A stretch of DNA of 64,000 nt from Photobacterium sp. CCB-ST2H9 (GTDB taxonomy: Bacteria; Pseudomonadota; Gammaproteobacteria; Enterobacterales; Vibrionaceae): contig NZ_CP100425.1 in assembly GCF_023151555.2 (NCBI RefSeq), positions 1,736,001-1,800,000 on the forward strand, given 5' to 3'. Positions within the stretch are counted from its first letter, which is position 1. Each line of letters starts with the position of its first letter. Positions 43,389 through 52,525 of this stretch are shown piece by piece. The notes below the pieces were generated by a model that ran no database searches, was not told where the DNA came from, and was given only the letters and a program-made list of their open reading frames with translations. The position numbers were made by a program, and so were the translations under genes.

Positions 43389-45763
43389 GTGAATCTTGCT
43401 ACCACTGTGGTGATCCGGTTCCACAAGATACTCATTTGAATGTCGAGATCCTGGGAGAGGCACGAAGTATGTGCTGCCCGGGATGCGAAGCTGTTGCACA
43501 GACTATCGTCGATAGTGGTTTAACATCTTATTACGAGTATCGTACAGTCACAGCAGATAAAGCCGATTTGGTGCCTCAACAACTACAATCTTTGTCTCTC
43601 TACGATAACGAAGATATTCAGCAGGATTTTGTCCGATCCAGTGAGAATGCAAACGAAGTGACATTGTCACTCGAAGGTGTCTCTTGCGCGGCCTGTGCAT
43701 GGTTGATTGAAAAGCAGCTCAAACGTGAACATGGGGTGCTCAATATTCGGGTAAACACAACGACGCATCGTGCCTTGCTCAGTTGGGATCCTGCTCAAGC
43801 AAAACTCAGCCAACTCTTATCTGCGATACATCGTCTCGGGTACAAAGCGGCTCCTTTTGAAGCTGATAATCAGGAACAGCATTACCATCAGACAATGAAG
43901 AACTACCTGTACCGGCTGGGCATTGCTGGTCTGGCAACGATGCAAGTCATGATGCTGGCGGTAGCGCTGTACTTTGAAGTTTTCGGTGATCTTGATGAAA
44001 GCTTCAGAAATTATTTCCGCTGGGTAAGCCTTTTATTTGCAACCCCTGTCCTGCTCTATTCCGCATTACCCTTTTATCTCAATGCCTGGCGGAATCTGAG
44101 AGCCAGAGCACTGGGTATGGACGTTCCCGTCTCTATCGCTCTGATTTTTGCTTACGTAGCCAGTTTTTATGCAACAGTCACAGAGAAAGGTGAAGTCTTC
44201 TTTGAATCTATTTCGATGTTCACTTTCTTCTTATTGATTGGGCGTTACCTGGAAATGCGAGCAAGGCGTAAAGCTGCTGCTGCCAGTGCGAATCTGCTCA
44301 AACTTATCCCGGCCATGGCCAATCTCGCCGATGGCAGTCAGATTGCAGCAAAAAGTCTGAAAGTAGGTGACGTTGTCACCATTCTGCCCGGAGAGAGCCT
44401 ACCTGCAGACGGCGTGATTGTTTCAGGAAGCAGCGTGATTGATGAATCCATGCTGACAGGCGAGCCATTACCTGTTCGCAGAATCAGTGGTGAAGATGTC
44501 TACGCAGGTACGATAAATGGTGATGGCAACCTGAATATTCAAGTGACCCAGGATCGCCAGCATTCTCTGATCTCGTATATCATTCGCCTCCAGGACGAAG
44601 CTCAGGCATCAAAACCCAAGATTGCTGAATTAGCCGATGTTGTCGCGCGATATTTTGTCGCCACAATTCTGATGATTGCAGCCGGCACCTGGCTATACTG
44701 GCATCAGACCAGGCCCGACGATGCCCTTTGGATTACACTGGCTGTTTTGGTCGCCACCTGCCCTTGTGCCTTATCGCTGGCAACACCGACAGCGCTGACG
44801 TGTGCAACGTCCCGTATTGGACGTCTCGGTATTTTGTTAAGACGCGGCCATGTTCTGGAAACCTTATGTAATATCAATCAGCTTGTGATTGATAAAACCG
44901 GGACCCTCACAGAAGGCAATGTCCGAATTGTAACAACGGCGTGTTTCTCTCACCAGAGTGAAGCTGAAGTTCTTTCAATCTCAGCCGAACTTGAACGCTT
45001 TGCGAATCACCCGATTGCCAGAGCATTTTCATCTCACCGAAACTCCGATTTTTCGTTTGATGAGGTGATCAATGAAGTCGGTTTTGGGCTGAAAGGATAT
45101 CGCAATGGCCAGGAGTGGCGAATTGGTAAAGCATCATTTGCGCTTTTTAATCAAGCCCAGATGCCAAACGAAGAGGATTTTCAGGTCTGGCTGACTTGTG
45201 ATGGACAGGCAATCGCCGCTTTCAAACTGGATGATCCGATTCGCCCTGACAGTAAAGCATTAATCAGTGCCTTTCAGTCGGAAGGAATTCAGGTCACCAT
45301 GCTGACAGGTGATCATTCAGACAACGCTACACGCGTCGCTGAACAACTCGCTGTCGATAAGCTGGTAAGCGGGGCGACACCACAAGGCAAACTGAATTAT
45401 CTGCAGGAACTGGATAAGCATCAGATTACTCTGATGATTGGTGATGGTGTCAATGATGCGCCTGTGTTGGCTGGAGCGCATTTGTCACTGGCGATGGGCA
45501 GCGGTACTGACATTGCAAAATCGTCTGCAGACATGGTGCTCTTAGGAGACCACCTCAGCCGGATACTGGAAGCACGCAAACTTGCGATGAAAACACGCAA
45601 GATCATACGCGAGAATCTGTCATGGGCGTTAGGCTATAACCTTGTTATTCTACCCCTGGCGGTTGCAGGTCTGGTTGCCCCTTACATTGCGGTTTTGGGC
45701 ATGTCGGCCAGTTCCATCATTGTTGTGTCCAATTCACTGAGGTTATTAAAAGAAGATGGCTAG
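43385..45763 (+). CDS. ccoI: Copper-transporting P1B ATPase for cbb3 assembly (CcoI/FixI)
   Basis: The 792-residue pump exports Cu for cbb3 oxidase assembly. An N-terminal cysteine-rich part (CYHCGD, CCPGC) precedes a heavy-metal domain with CAAC near 100-103. Eight membrane helices follow, the sixth holding the metal motif CPC (Cys459, Cys461). The phosphorylated Asp503 lies in DKTGT, and TGEP and GDGVNDAP motifs are intact. It contains two matS sites and overlaps ccoS. Confidence 0.93.
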   Translation: MSESCYHCGDPVPQDTHLNVEILGEARSMCCPGCEAVAQTIVDSGLTSYYEYRTVTADKADLVPQQLQSLSLYDNEDIQQDFVRSSENANEVTLSLEGVSCAACAWLIEKQLKREHGVLNIRVNTTTHRALLSWDPAQAKLSQLLSAIHRLGYKAAPFEADNQEQHYHQTMKNYLYRLGIAGLATMQVMMLAVALYFEVFGDLDESFRNYFRWVSLLFATPVLLYSALPFYLNAWRNLRARALGMDVPVSIALIFAYVASFYATVTEKGEVFFESISMFTFFLLIGRYLEMRARRKAAAASANLLKLIPAMANLADGSQIAAKSLKVGDVVTILPGESLPADGVIVSGSSVIDESMLTGEPLPVRRISGEDVYAGTINGDGNLNIQVTQDRQHSLISYIIRLQDEAQASKPKIAELADVVARYFVATILMIAAGTWLYWHQTRPDDALWITLAVLVATCPCALSLATPTALTCATSRIGRLGILLRRGHVLETLCNINQLVIDKTGTLTEGNVRIVTTACFSHQSEAEVLSISAELERFANHPIARAFSSHRNSDFSFDEVINEVGFGLKGYRNGQEWRIGKASFALFNQAQMPNEEDFQVWLTCDGQAIAAFKLDDPIRPDSKALISAFQSEGIQVTMLTGDHSDNATRVAEQLAVDKLVSGATPQGKLNYLQELDKHQITLMIGDGVNDAPVLAGAHLSLAMGSGTDIAKSSADMVLLGDHLSRILEARKLAMKTRKIIRENLSWALGYNLVILPLAVAGLVAPYIAVLGMSASSIIVVSNSLRLLKEDG
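43658..43670. other. matS site 7 (in ccoI)
   Basis: GTGACATTGTCAC, a perfect match, right of dif. Confidence 0.83.
44367..44379. other. matS site 8 (in ccoI)
   Basis: GTGACGTTGTCAC, a perfect match, 709 bp from site 7. No further perfect site was seen to the right end. Confidence 0.83.
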
Positions 45764-45953
45764 CCTTTATCTGCTGATTCCAATTGCAATCATTTTCGTC
45801 TGTATTGCGGTTGCTGTGTTTATCTGGGCAGTGAAATCAGAACAGTTTGAAGACCTCGAAAGACAGGGGTATGACATTCTGTTTGATGAAAATGATGACA
45901 ATTCAAAGCCTGATCATCTTTCCAAAGCGTCTGAAGCAGAGAAAAAACAGTGA
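45756..45953 (+). CDS. ccoS: cbb3 oxidase maturation protein CcoS
   Basis: The 65-residue protein has one membrane helix (about 4-26) followed by the CcoS hallmark of an aromatic, acidic stretch (EQFEDLERQGYDILFDE). CcoS is needed for heme insertion into CcoN. It overlaps ccoI by 8 bp and the next gene by 4 bp. Confidence 0.92.
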   Translation: MASLYLLIPIAIIFVCIAVAVFIWAVKSEQFEDLERQGYDILFDENDDNSKPDHLSKASEAEKKQ

Positions 45954-46627
45954 CAACAGATTTCTTTGCCGCTTTTGCGATTGGCCTGCTGGGTGCAGGC
46001 CATTGTCTTGGCATGTGCGGCGGTATTGCTGCTGCCATCACGCTTGGTATGCCAGGTCAGCAACAAGGCCAGCGCTTTCCTTTCCTGTTGTTGTATAACG
46101 CTGGTCGTCTGGCTTCTTATGCGACCGCAGGTGCGCTCATTGGCGGCGCCGTCGCTGGCATGGCATCGTTCAGTGGTATCAGCTCCGCCCTTCTCTATCT
46201 GCGTCTGTGCGCGGCTCTGATGATGATCCTGCTGGCGCTTTATATTGGCCAATGGTGGCAAGGCATAACTAAAATCGAATTTTTAGGGCAATCGCTGTGG
46301 CGTCGCATTTCACCTTTTGCGAAATCGATGTTGCCGCTGAAATCCCCCATTGCTGCTTTTCCATTTGGTCTCATTTGGGGCTGGCTCCCCTGTGGTTTGG
46401 TTTATTCGACCCTCAGTTGGGCAGCTGTCGCCGGGAATGCCGTTTCGGGTGCGATGGTTATGCTGGCATTCGGACTGGGAACCCTGCCCGCAATGCTACT
46501 GGTTGGCGCCATGGCGGAAAGGCTCAACCATTGGCTGTCGAATCATATATTTAAAAAAACCAGTGCGTTTATATTAATGAGCTATGGAATTCACACAGGT
46601 TATGTAGCAATCACACAGTTTTCGTGA
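45950..46627 (+). CDS. Sulfite exporter TauE/SafE (UreH-like) family membrane protein
   Basis: The 225-residue protein has about six membrane helices. GHCLGMCGG near residues 17-25 and WGWLPCGLVY near 142-151 are marks of the UreH/DsbD-like branch found after ccoS in many gamma-proteobacteria, often tied to metal or oxidase maturation. It starts at a GTG that overlaps the ccoS stop (GTGA), so it belongs to the fixH-ccoI-ccoS operon. The substrate is not known. Confidence 0.85.
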   Translation: MTTDFFAAFAIGLLGAGHCLGMCGGIAAAITLGMPGQQQGQRFPFLLLYNAGRLASYATAGALIGGAVAGMASFSGISSALLYLRLCAALMMILLALYIGQWWQGITKIEFLGQSLWRRISPFAKSMLPLKSPIAAFPFGLIWGWLPCGLVYSTLSWAAVAGNAVSGAMVMLAFGLGTLPAMLLVGAMAERLNHWLSNHIFKKTSAFILMSYGIHTGYVAITQFS

Positions 46628-46702
46628 TGTTTTATACTCGTCATCGTGAATAAGAGTATGTTAAAGTGAGTCCAGTATCCGAACTTGGTTAGGCCACAGT
46701 TT

Positions 46703-47452
46703 ATGAATTCAGATAAAATCCCTACAAAACGTGTGCAGTCTGGTGGATGTGCAATCCATTGCCAGGATTGTAGTATCAGCCAATTATGTATTCCCTTCAC
46801 ACTCAATGACACTGAGCTTGATCAACTCGACAGCATCATTGAGCGTAAGAAGCCAATTCAGAAGGGACAGGAACTGTTCAAAGCCGGGGATGAACTTAAA
46901 TCGCTGTATGCGATCCGTTCAGGCACAATCAAAACTTACACAATCACAGAACAAGGTGATGAACAGATTACTGCTTTCCATCTTGCAGGTGATCTCGTGG
47001 GCTTTGATGCAATTAACAACAATAAGCATCAGAGTTTTGCGCAATCGCTTGAAACATCCATGGTCTGTGAAATTCCTTTTGAAATCCTGGATGATCTCGC
47101 CGGCCAGATGCCTAAGCTCAGACAACAAATCATGCGTCTGATGAGCAGTGAGATTAAAAGTGACCAAAACATGATTCTGCTTCTTTCTAAGAAAAATGCA
47201 GAAGAACGTCTTGCAGCTTTCCTCTACGATCTGTCTTGCCGCTTCTCTGAGCGAGGCTTCTCCGCCCGCGAGTTCCGTTTAACCATGACGCGGGGTGATA
47301 TCGGTAATTACCTGGGCCTGACGGTTGAGACAATCAGCCGCCTGCTGGGACGATTCCAGAAAGCCGATATTATTGGTGTTAAAGGTAAGTACATTACGAT
47401 ACTTGACCGCGAGCAGTTAGCCGAACTCGCCGGTGCCAATTTGTGTAAATGA
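46703..47452 (+). CDS. fnr: Fumarate/nitrate reduction regulator Fnr
   Basis: The 249-residue oxygen sensor is very close to E. coli Fnr. The [4Fe-4S] ligands Cys20, Cys23, Cys29 and Cys122 are at the same numbers. The cyclic-nucleotide-like core, the dimer helix and the C-terminal helix-turn-helix with EVE-type recognition ([12 protein letters not shown]) are intact. It activates anaerobic genes and often cbb3 genes. The ATG at 46703 gives the family length; a TTG 18 bp earlier is not needed. A strong terminator follows. Confidence 0.96.
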   Translation: MNSDKIPTKRVQSGGCAIHCQDCSISQLCIPFTLNDTELDQLDSIIERKKPIQKGQELFKAGDELKSLYAIRSGTIKTYTITEQGDEQITAFHLAGDLVGFDAINNNKHQSFAQSLETSMVCEIPFEILDDLAGQMPKLRQQIMRLMSSEIKSDQNMILLLSKKNAEERLAAFLYDLSCRFSERGFSAREFRLTMTRGDIGNYLGLTVETISRLLGRFQKADIIGVKGKYITILDREQLAELAGANLCK

Positions 47453-47463
47453 TTTTTCTATAA

Positions 47464-47494
47464 ATTGATGGGCTTGATGCCCATCAATTTTTTC
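47464..47494 (+). terminator. Terminator after fnr
   Basis: A 9-10-bp stem (ATTGATGGGC with GCCCATCAAT), a 5-nt loop and six Ts. Confidence 0.92.
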
Positions 47495-47617
47495 TCCAAT
47501 TCCCTTCCAAACCGCTCCACTAATTCGCAGCAATCCATTACAGTGAATATACTAATCTGAATAAAAACAGTTTTTCAGGTCAGGTCGATTGCTATTCTGT
47601 TGAAGAAGGGGGCAGTT

Positions 47618-48568
47618 ATGAACGTATACAAGAATATCCTTGTGGTGGCGGATCCACTTCAGGATCATCAACCAGCCTTATCACGTGCCATACATCTTGC
47701 TGAGAAAGCCGACAACGCCCGCATCACCGTTTTTCTCGCTATCTACGATTTTTCATACGAAATGACATCGATGCTCTCTTCGGAAGAGCGACAGGCAATG
47801 CGTCGAGGCGTTGTTCAACAAAGAGAAGAGTGGCTAAAAGACATCGTTCGCCCTCATACCAGTACAGGTTTGGACATTGATATTATTGTTGTCTGGCATA
47901 ACAGACCCTACGAGGCAATTATCGCGGAAGTCTACAGTCAGCATCATGATTTGCTGATTAAAGCGACGCATCAGCACGATAAAATTGGTTCCGTAATATT
48001 TACACCGACTGACTGGCACTTATTACGCAAATGCCCCTGCCCTGTGCTTCTTGTGAAAGAACACAGCTGGCCTGAGAACGGGAAAATCCTGGCCTGTGTG
48101 AATCTGGCAGCGGAAAACGACACCCATGATGCCCTGAACGAAAAGATCATACATGAAGCGAAATCTTTGGCTGAACTGCTTTGTGCAGAGGTCAATCTGG
48201 TCAATGCATACCCTGCGACGCCTGTGAACATTACCATTGAGCTCCCCGAGTTTGATCCGGCAACCTATACTGATGCGGTCCGAGGTCACCACCTCACCAC
48301 AATGAAAGCCCTCAGACAACAGCATGGAATTGAAGAAGATAAAACCCATGTCGTCGAAGGCTTACCTGAAGACGTCATTCCAAAAGTCGCAGAAGAGTTA
48401 GATGCAGAACTCGTGATTTTGGGAACAACCGGTCGAACCGGTCTTTCTGCTGTGTTCATTGGCAATACAGCTGAGCACACGATTGACAGCCTCAATTGCG
48501 ACTTACTGGCACTCAAACCCGACGGCTATATCAGTCCATTAGACCCGAATCAGTCAAGCGGGCGCTAG
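47618..48568 (+). CDS. uspE: Universal stress protein UspE (tandem Usp domains)
   Basis: The 316-residue protein, the same length as E. coli UspE, has two Usp domains (about 3-145 and 155-305). The second ends in the GTTGRTGLSAVFIGNTAE ATP-type motif. UspE supports stress survival and cell aggregation. I start at the ATG at 47618 rather than a TTG 18 bp upstream. fnr-uspE order is conserved in enterics and vibrios. Confidence 0.94.
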   Translation: MNVYKNILVVADPLQDHQPALSRAIHLAEKADNARITVFLAIYDFSYEMTSMLSSEERQAMRRGVVQQREEWLKDIVRPHTSTGLDIDIIVVWHNRPYEAIIAEVYSQHHDLLIKATHQHDKIGSVIFTPTDWHLLRKCPCPVLLVKEHSWPENGKILACVNLAAENDTHDALNEKIIHEAKSLAELLCAEVNLVNAYPATPVNITIELPEFDPATYTDAVRGHHLTTMKALRQQHGIEEDKTHVVEGLPEDVIPKVAEELDAELVILGTTGRTGLSAVFIGNTAEHTIDSLNCDLLALKPDGYISPLDPNQSSGR

Positions 48569-49216
48569 CATTTCAATAGCTGCAATGATGATCAGACGCC
48601 CGGACTAAATGCCGGGCTGTCAGTTCGATGAATATGTATCGTATCATCATCTTACTCCTATCCAGCGACATTCATGGTTTATTCCTGCGTAGATACCAAT
48701 AGAAACTAAATAAGAGAAAACAACAACCTCTGTAATTCAACGAGATTCATTATTGATATTAATCCTTCCCATAAAACCAGCACAGTCATGATACTTACAC
48801 CCTCATCAAAGCAATTTAAATTCATCAAAAAAAGATCTATAGCAAAATATATGAAAAATCATAGATTCAAACACATGCTCATAAAAACAACAGGTTAAAA
48901 TGAAATATCACAAGCCACCTCTAAAAATTACATATAAATCAACCATCTGTATTGGTTTTGAATAATCATCTTAATTTCATTGAAAACGTGATGTAAACCT
49001 TTATTTATAAAAACAGATTATTCAATAAGAAAAACCAGAAAATCATTCATCAACCGAAAACAGAATCTGTAATTCACACGGATATTAACCACCTTAAAAC
49101 ATTAATTTGCCATGGTGTTTAAGTTGAACTAAAGTACCAGAACCTGATGTATTGAACTGATAAAGTTCAAATGGTGCTCGTTAATAATTTGAATCTATTT
49201 AATTGAGGAAATAACA
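48569..49216. promoter_or_regulatory. Long AT-rich leader upstream of the paralogous pair
   Basis: These 648 bp contain no gene. Near the right end TTGAACT occurs at 49124-49130 and again at 49152-49158, and the second copy forms a perfect 7-bp hairpin with AGTTCAA at 49164-49170 (5-nt loop). This could be an operator or an mRNA structure about 50 bp before the ATG. No terminator follows uspE that I can defend. The base composition is visibly more AT-rich than the flanks. Confidence 0.45.
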
Positions 49217-49924
49217 ATGAGTACTATAGTTTGGAATGACGGTCGTAGCATTGCCTTAACAAAAGGCGACACAGCAACATGTGAAGCACTGAAAAGCGGT
49301 CAGCTTTATGCTGTATTTTTATATAATGCAGCTGGAGAGGATCAGGATATTCCGGTAAACGTCAATATCGGTAATGGCTTCCCACCAAAAACTGTCACTG
49401 TACCCGGAACCACAGGCAACAATGGCTTAGCTGCTCTGGCATTGATCTCAGGTACCGATACACAAACAGTTTCTATCTCAATCACCAGTCAACAGTCAGG
49501 AGCGAAAGTTGATGCATGGATCGGTAGTGTTGGTATGCCAACAAACACTTCTGGTATCGAAAACATGCAATTACCTTTCAATGGTGAGACTCGTTCGTAT
49601 GGCAGCCGTGATCGTTACTACGCAGTGCCTGAAAGCCGCTGGTACCAGCTGACGATTAATAGTCCGCAAAATCAGTTCATTTCAGTTCAATTCACCGAAA
49701 ACCAAGCGAAAGTATTTATCAATAACCCTGTGGGTGATCCCGGTAATGTGATTGTGCCAACCGGTACAGTTGCTGAAGGTTCAAGCTACGAAATCGTAAA
49801 ACCTAAAGGACAACCACAAACAATTACTTATGATGACCAGGGTAATGGCAGACAAAAAGTATGGATGAATGCTGATAGTCAGCAAAACTCATCTGACTCA
49901 ACAATTGTTGCTCAATATCTGTAA
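49217..49924 (+). CDS. Unknown protein A of a tandem paralogous pair, no export signal
   Basis: The 235-residue protein has no signal peptide, membrane helix or motif I recognise. It is rich in short alternating hydrophobic/polar stretches, as in beta-sandwich proteins. It looks like two beta-rich halves, about 1-115 and 125-235. It shares with the next gene WN/DDGR near the N-terminus, TATC, (L/V)YNA, a PGTT turn, SG-D-T-T--SIS, WYQLT and NPV motifs, at perhaps one third identity. GAGGAA precedes the ATG. Protein B is 23 bp downstream. It sits in an insert between uspE and ttcA. The function is unknown. Confidence 0.8.
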   Translation: MSTIVWNDGRSIALTKGDTATCEALKSGQLYAVFLYNAAGEDQDIPVNVNIGNGFPPKTVTVPGTTGNNGLAALALISGTDTQTVSISITSQQSGAKVDAWIGSVGMPTNTSGIENMQLPFNGETRSYGSRDRYYAVPESRWYQLTINSPQNQFISVQFTENQAKVFINNPVGDPGNVIVPTGTVAEGSSYEIVKPKGQPQTITYDDQGNGRQKVWMNADSQQNSSDSTIVAQYL

Positions 49925-49947
49925 AAAATAATGAGAGGTTGCGTGAA

Positions 49948-50811
49948 ATGGAAAAACCAAAGCAACCTTCTCATAATCAAACCGCTATAATGAATGTGCC
50001 CAGGCGTCAATTTCTGATTTCAACGGTTGGAATTGTATGCTTGGGCTTTTCATTCCTTACCAGCTTTCCTGTTATTTCTTCTGAATCGCTGCAAAAAAGT
50101 CAAAGCATTATCAATTGGGATGATGGACGACTCATTTATTTGCAGGAAAGTCAAACTGCAACCTGCTCCTCTTTATTAAAAAATCATATATATTGTGTTG
50201 TCGTCTATAACGCTTCAGAAAACGATAACGATATTGAATTAACGGTCACTTGGAGCAATCAATACCAACCTGAGATTTTCACCATTCCAGGCACAACAGA
50301 ACGTCAAGGAAACGCGTCTTTAATTATTGTTTCCGGTGATGATACTTCAACCCTTTCAATCTCTTTATCACAAGGCAATGGAGAACCACTGGAATGTTGG
50401 CTGGTGAGCACCGAAATGCCTAAAAACTTAACTCAATTATCAAAAACCGAACTACCCGCGGACGGAAAAATGTACCCGCTGCCAAAACGGAAAATATACA
50501 ATGTTCAAACAAGCCAGAACTGGTATCAGTTAACGCTGGAGAACGTACAAACCCAATCCGTCATTGCTCAAATTCAGCAACAGAAAATTGTACTTTATAT
50601 CGTCAACCCGGTTGAGCACCCAAATGTAAATATACTTGCACTGGGCACAGTGAAATCTGGTGATCAATATGTCATTCAGATGCCCCCTTCTGATGAACAG
50701 CCACAACGGTTAGAGACATTTGTTCAAGGAGACGGTGAGCAATTGGTTTGGCTTGGCGTGTCTAGTCAGCAGGACCTTGAAAATGCAAAAATTTCATTAC
50801 AAACCCTGTAG
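49948..50811 (+). CDS. Unknown protein B of the pair, with Tat-like signal
   Basis: The 287-residue protein is a paralog of protein A with an extra N-terminal export segment. PRRQFLIS near residues 18-25 followed by about 17 hydrophobic residues fits a twin-arginine signal; a membrane anchor is the alternative. The mature part shares the WDDGR, TATC, VYNAS, PGTT, WYQLT and NPV motifs with A. I start at the ATG at 49948 with AGAGG upstream. A TTG 9 bp earlier is less likely. It probably acts with A across the membrane or arose by duplication. The function is unknown. Confidence 0.8.
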   Translation: MEKPKQPSHNQTAIMNVPRRQFLISTVGIVCLGFSFLTSFPVISSESLQKSQSIINWDDGRLIYLQESQTATCSSLLKNHIYCVVVYNASENDNDIELTVTWSNQYQPEIFTIPGTTERQGNASLIIVSGDDTSTLSISLSQGNGEPLECWLVSTEMPKNLTQLSKTELPADGKMYPLPKRKIYNVQTSQNWYQLTLENVQTQSVIAQIQQQKIVLYIVNPVEHPNVNILALGTVKSGDQYVIQMPPSDEQPQRLETFVQGDGEQLVWLGVSSQQDLENAKISLQTL

Positions 50812-50840
50812 TAAATGCCAATCGGCATAGTCACCAATCT

Positions 50841-51134
50841 TCATGTTCTCCTGATAATTTCTTCATTAACGGTGAAAACCCCGCTCAGCTTAACTTCGTC
50901 TTCCCAGGGATTGGTCGTGTAAACAAACACTTTTTCAGATCATAGGCTTCTGCGCGTTTACGCAAAACATACTGGAATCCATCGCAGGAATCCGTATCAT
51001 ACCCGCCATAATTTTTGCTAAAGGCCAGCAAGTCCGACTTGCGCCTCGAAAGCATGCATTTTTACGATGGCGAACTGTCGATTTAGCAGTTCATCACGCT
51101 CAGTGAAATAACCGCCAATAGGTTGAAAGCAATA
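50841..51134 (-). pseudogene. Frameshifted remnant of an unknown gene
   Basis: Read leftward, three open stretches join into one protein-like sequence. The first (51134 to about 51038) includes GGYFTERDELLNRQFAIVK. The second (about 51037 to 50935) includes LLAFSKNYGGYDTDSCDG and RKRAEAYDLKK. The third (about 50935 to 50841) includes VYTTNPWEDEVKLSGVF. The breaks look like one extra base near 51038 and one missing A in a run at 50931-50935. No start codon precedes the first part. This is a decayed gene, or a gene with sequencing errors. I do not recognise the family. Confidence 0.5.
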
Positions 51135-51158
51135 CTATTGGTGTGAAAGAGAGAAACA

Positions 51159-52088
51159 ATGATTCAAGATCAAGAGCTTACAAAATCACAGAAGTATGGT
51201 TTTGACAAATTAGCGAAAAAACTGCGCCGCAATACCGGACAGGCCATTGCTGATTTCAACATGATCGAAGATGGCGATCGGATTATGGTCTGCCTGTCTG
51301 GTGGTAAAGACAGTTATACCATGCTGGAAATGTTGAGCAGTTTGCAACGCAGTGCGCCTGTTAGTTTTGAATTGATCGCAGTCAACCTTGATCAGAAACA
51401 ACCTGGTTTCCCTGAGCACATTCTGCCTGAGTACCTGGAGTCAATTGGTGTTCAGTACAAGATTGTCAATGAAGATACCTACTCCATTGTGAAAGAGAAG
51501 GTTCCTGAAGGGAAAACAACCTGCTCTCTTTGCTCACGTCTGCGCCGGGGAATTCTGTACCGCACCGCCAAAGAGCTGGGTGCAACCAAGATTGCTCTTG
51601 GACACCACCGTGATGACATGCTGGAAACCCTGTTCCTGAATATGTTCTACGGCGGCAAGATGAAAGGTATGCCCCCCAAACTGGTTTCGGATAATGGCGA
51701 ACACGTTGTGATCCGTCCTTTAGCGTACTGCCGTGAAAAAGACATTGAACGTTACTCGGAAATGAAGGAATTCCCAATCATTCCATGTAACCTTTGCGGT
51801 TCACAACCGAATCTTCAGCGTCAGGTGATCAAAGAGATGCTGCGTGACTGGGATAAACGTTATCCGGGCCGGATAGAGACCATGTTTACAGCCATGCAAA
51901 ATGTGGTGCCATCACATCTGGCAGACTTTAATCTGTTCGATTTCAAATCGATCGACAAAGATTCAGGTGCAATCAACGGTGGCGATATCGCATTTGACCG
52001 AGAAGAAATGCCCGCCTCTCCCGCTGCTGCGGATGATGTCAGTGAATTTGATCCGGGTGAAAAACTGAATATCCTTCAGGTCAATTAA
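51159..52088 (+). CDS. ttcA: tRNA 2-thiocytidine synthetase TtcA
   Basis: The 309-residue enzyme thiolates C32 of certain tRNAs. It has the PP-loop SGGKDS near residue 46 for ATP activation and the Fe-S cysteines Cys122 and Cys125 in [12 protein letters not shown], with a third in PCNLCGSQ near residue 213. Positions match E. coli TtcA. GAGAGAAACA precedes the ATG. In V. cholerae it directly follows uspE; here 2.6 kb separates them. Confidence 0.96.
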   Translation: MIQDQELTKSQKYGFDKLAKKLRRNTGQAIADFNMIEDGDRIMVCLSGGKDSYTMLEMLSSLQRSAPVSFELIAVNLDQKQPGFPEHILPEYLESIGVQYKIVNEDTYSIVKEKVPEGKTTCSLCSRLRRGILYRTAKELGATKIALGHHRDDMLETLFLNMFYGGKMKGMPPKLVSDNGEHVVIRPLAYCREKDIERYSEMKEFPIIPCNLCGSQPNLQRQVIKEMLRDWDKRYPGRIETMFTAMQNVVPSHLADFNLFDFKSIDKDSGAINGGDIAFDREEMPASPAAADDVSEFDPGEKLNILQVN

Positions 52089-52105
52089 CCCAAAGTACTC
52101 CCTGA

Positions 52106-52129
52106 GCCGCAGACACTGCGGCTTTTTTA
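52106..52129 (+). terminator. Terminator after ttcA
   Basis: An 8-bp GC-rich stem (AGCCGCAG with CTGCGGCT), a 3-nt loop and six Ts. Confidence 0.9.
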
Positions 52130-52525
52130 ATGTCTGCAGTCATCAGTTTCTCTGAGATTCCATACTTCAATTAAAAGATGATAGCTACAGCATCTATATT
52201 TACAGTCAGTCACACTGCATTTTGTAGAAAACATTTAACAAAACACCAAAGTTTTTGTTAAAAACGGACTGGTATATGGTTGTATTATCCGTATCATACT
52301 AAGGTACGTTAGATACTTGTCATCATTTGAAGCCGTCTGTTCGCCCGCTGCGCAGATCGTTAAGAACCAGATCGAAACCCAGGGGTTTCTTCCCTGAACA
52401 TCATTTCATCGATTGAACAAAGTGGCCTTTGGCTGGGTTCTTTATCGCTAGACGCGTTTCAGACAAGTAAGGTTCAAAGTCTGCAGTAGTCCTGCACGCT
52501 GCCAAGTCACTATAAAGGATTAAAA
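52130..52525. other. Non-coding gap before the M32 carboxypeptidase
   Basis: This ~400-bp gap has no gene. Small dyads are present (AACAAAA with TTTTTGTT near 52240-52262, and GAAACCC with GGGTTTC near 52374-52390). I see no clear promoter. Confidence 0.4.

Noticed and set aside
46650-46670. TATGTTAAAG as a second dif-like half site
   Set aside because: Only part of a XerD arm with no XerC arm beside it.
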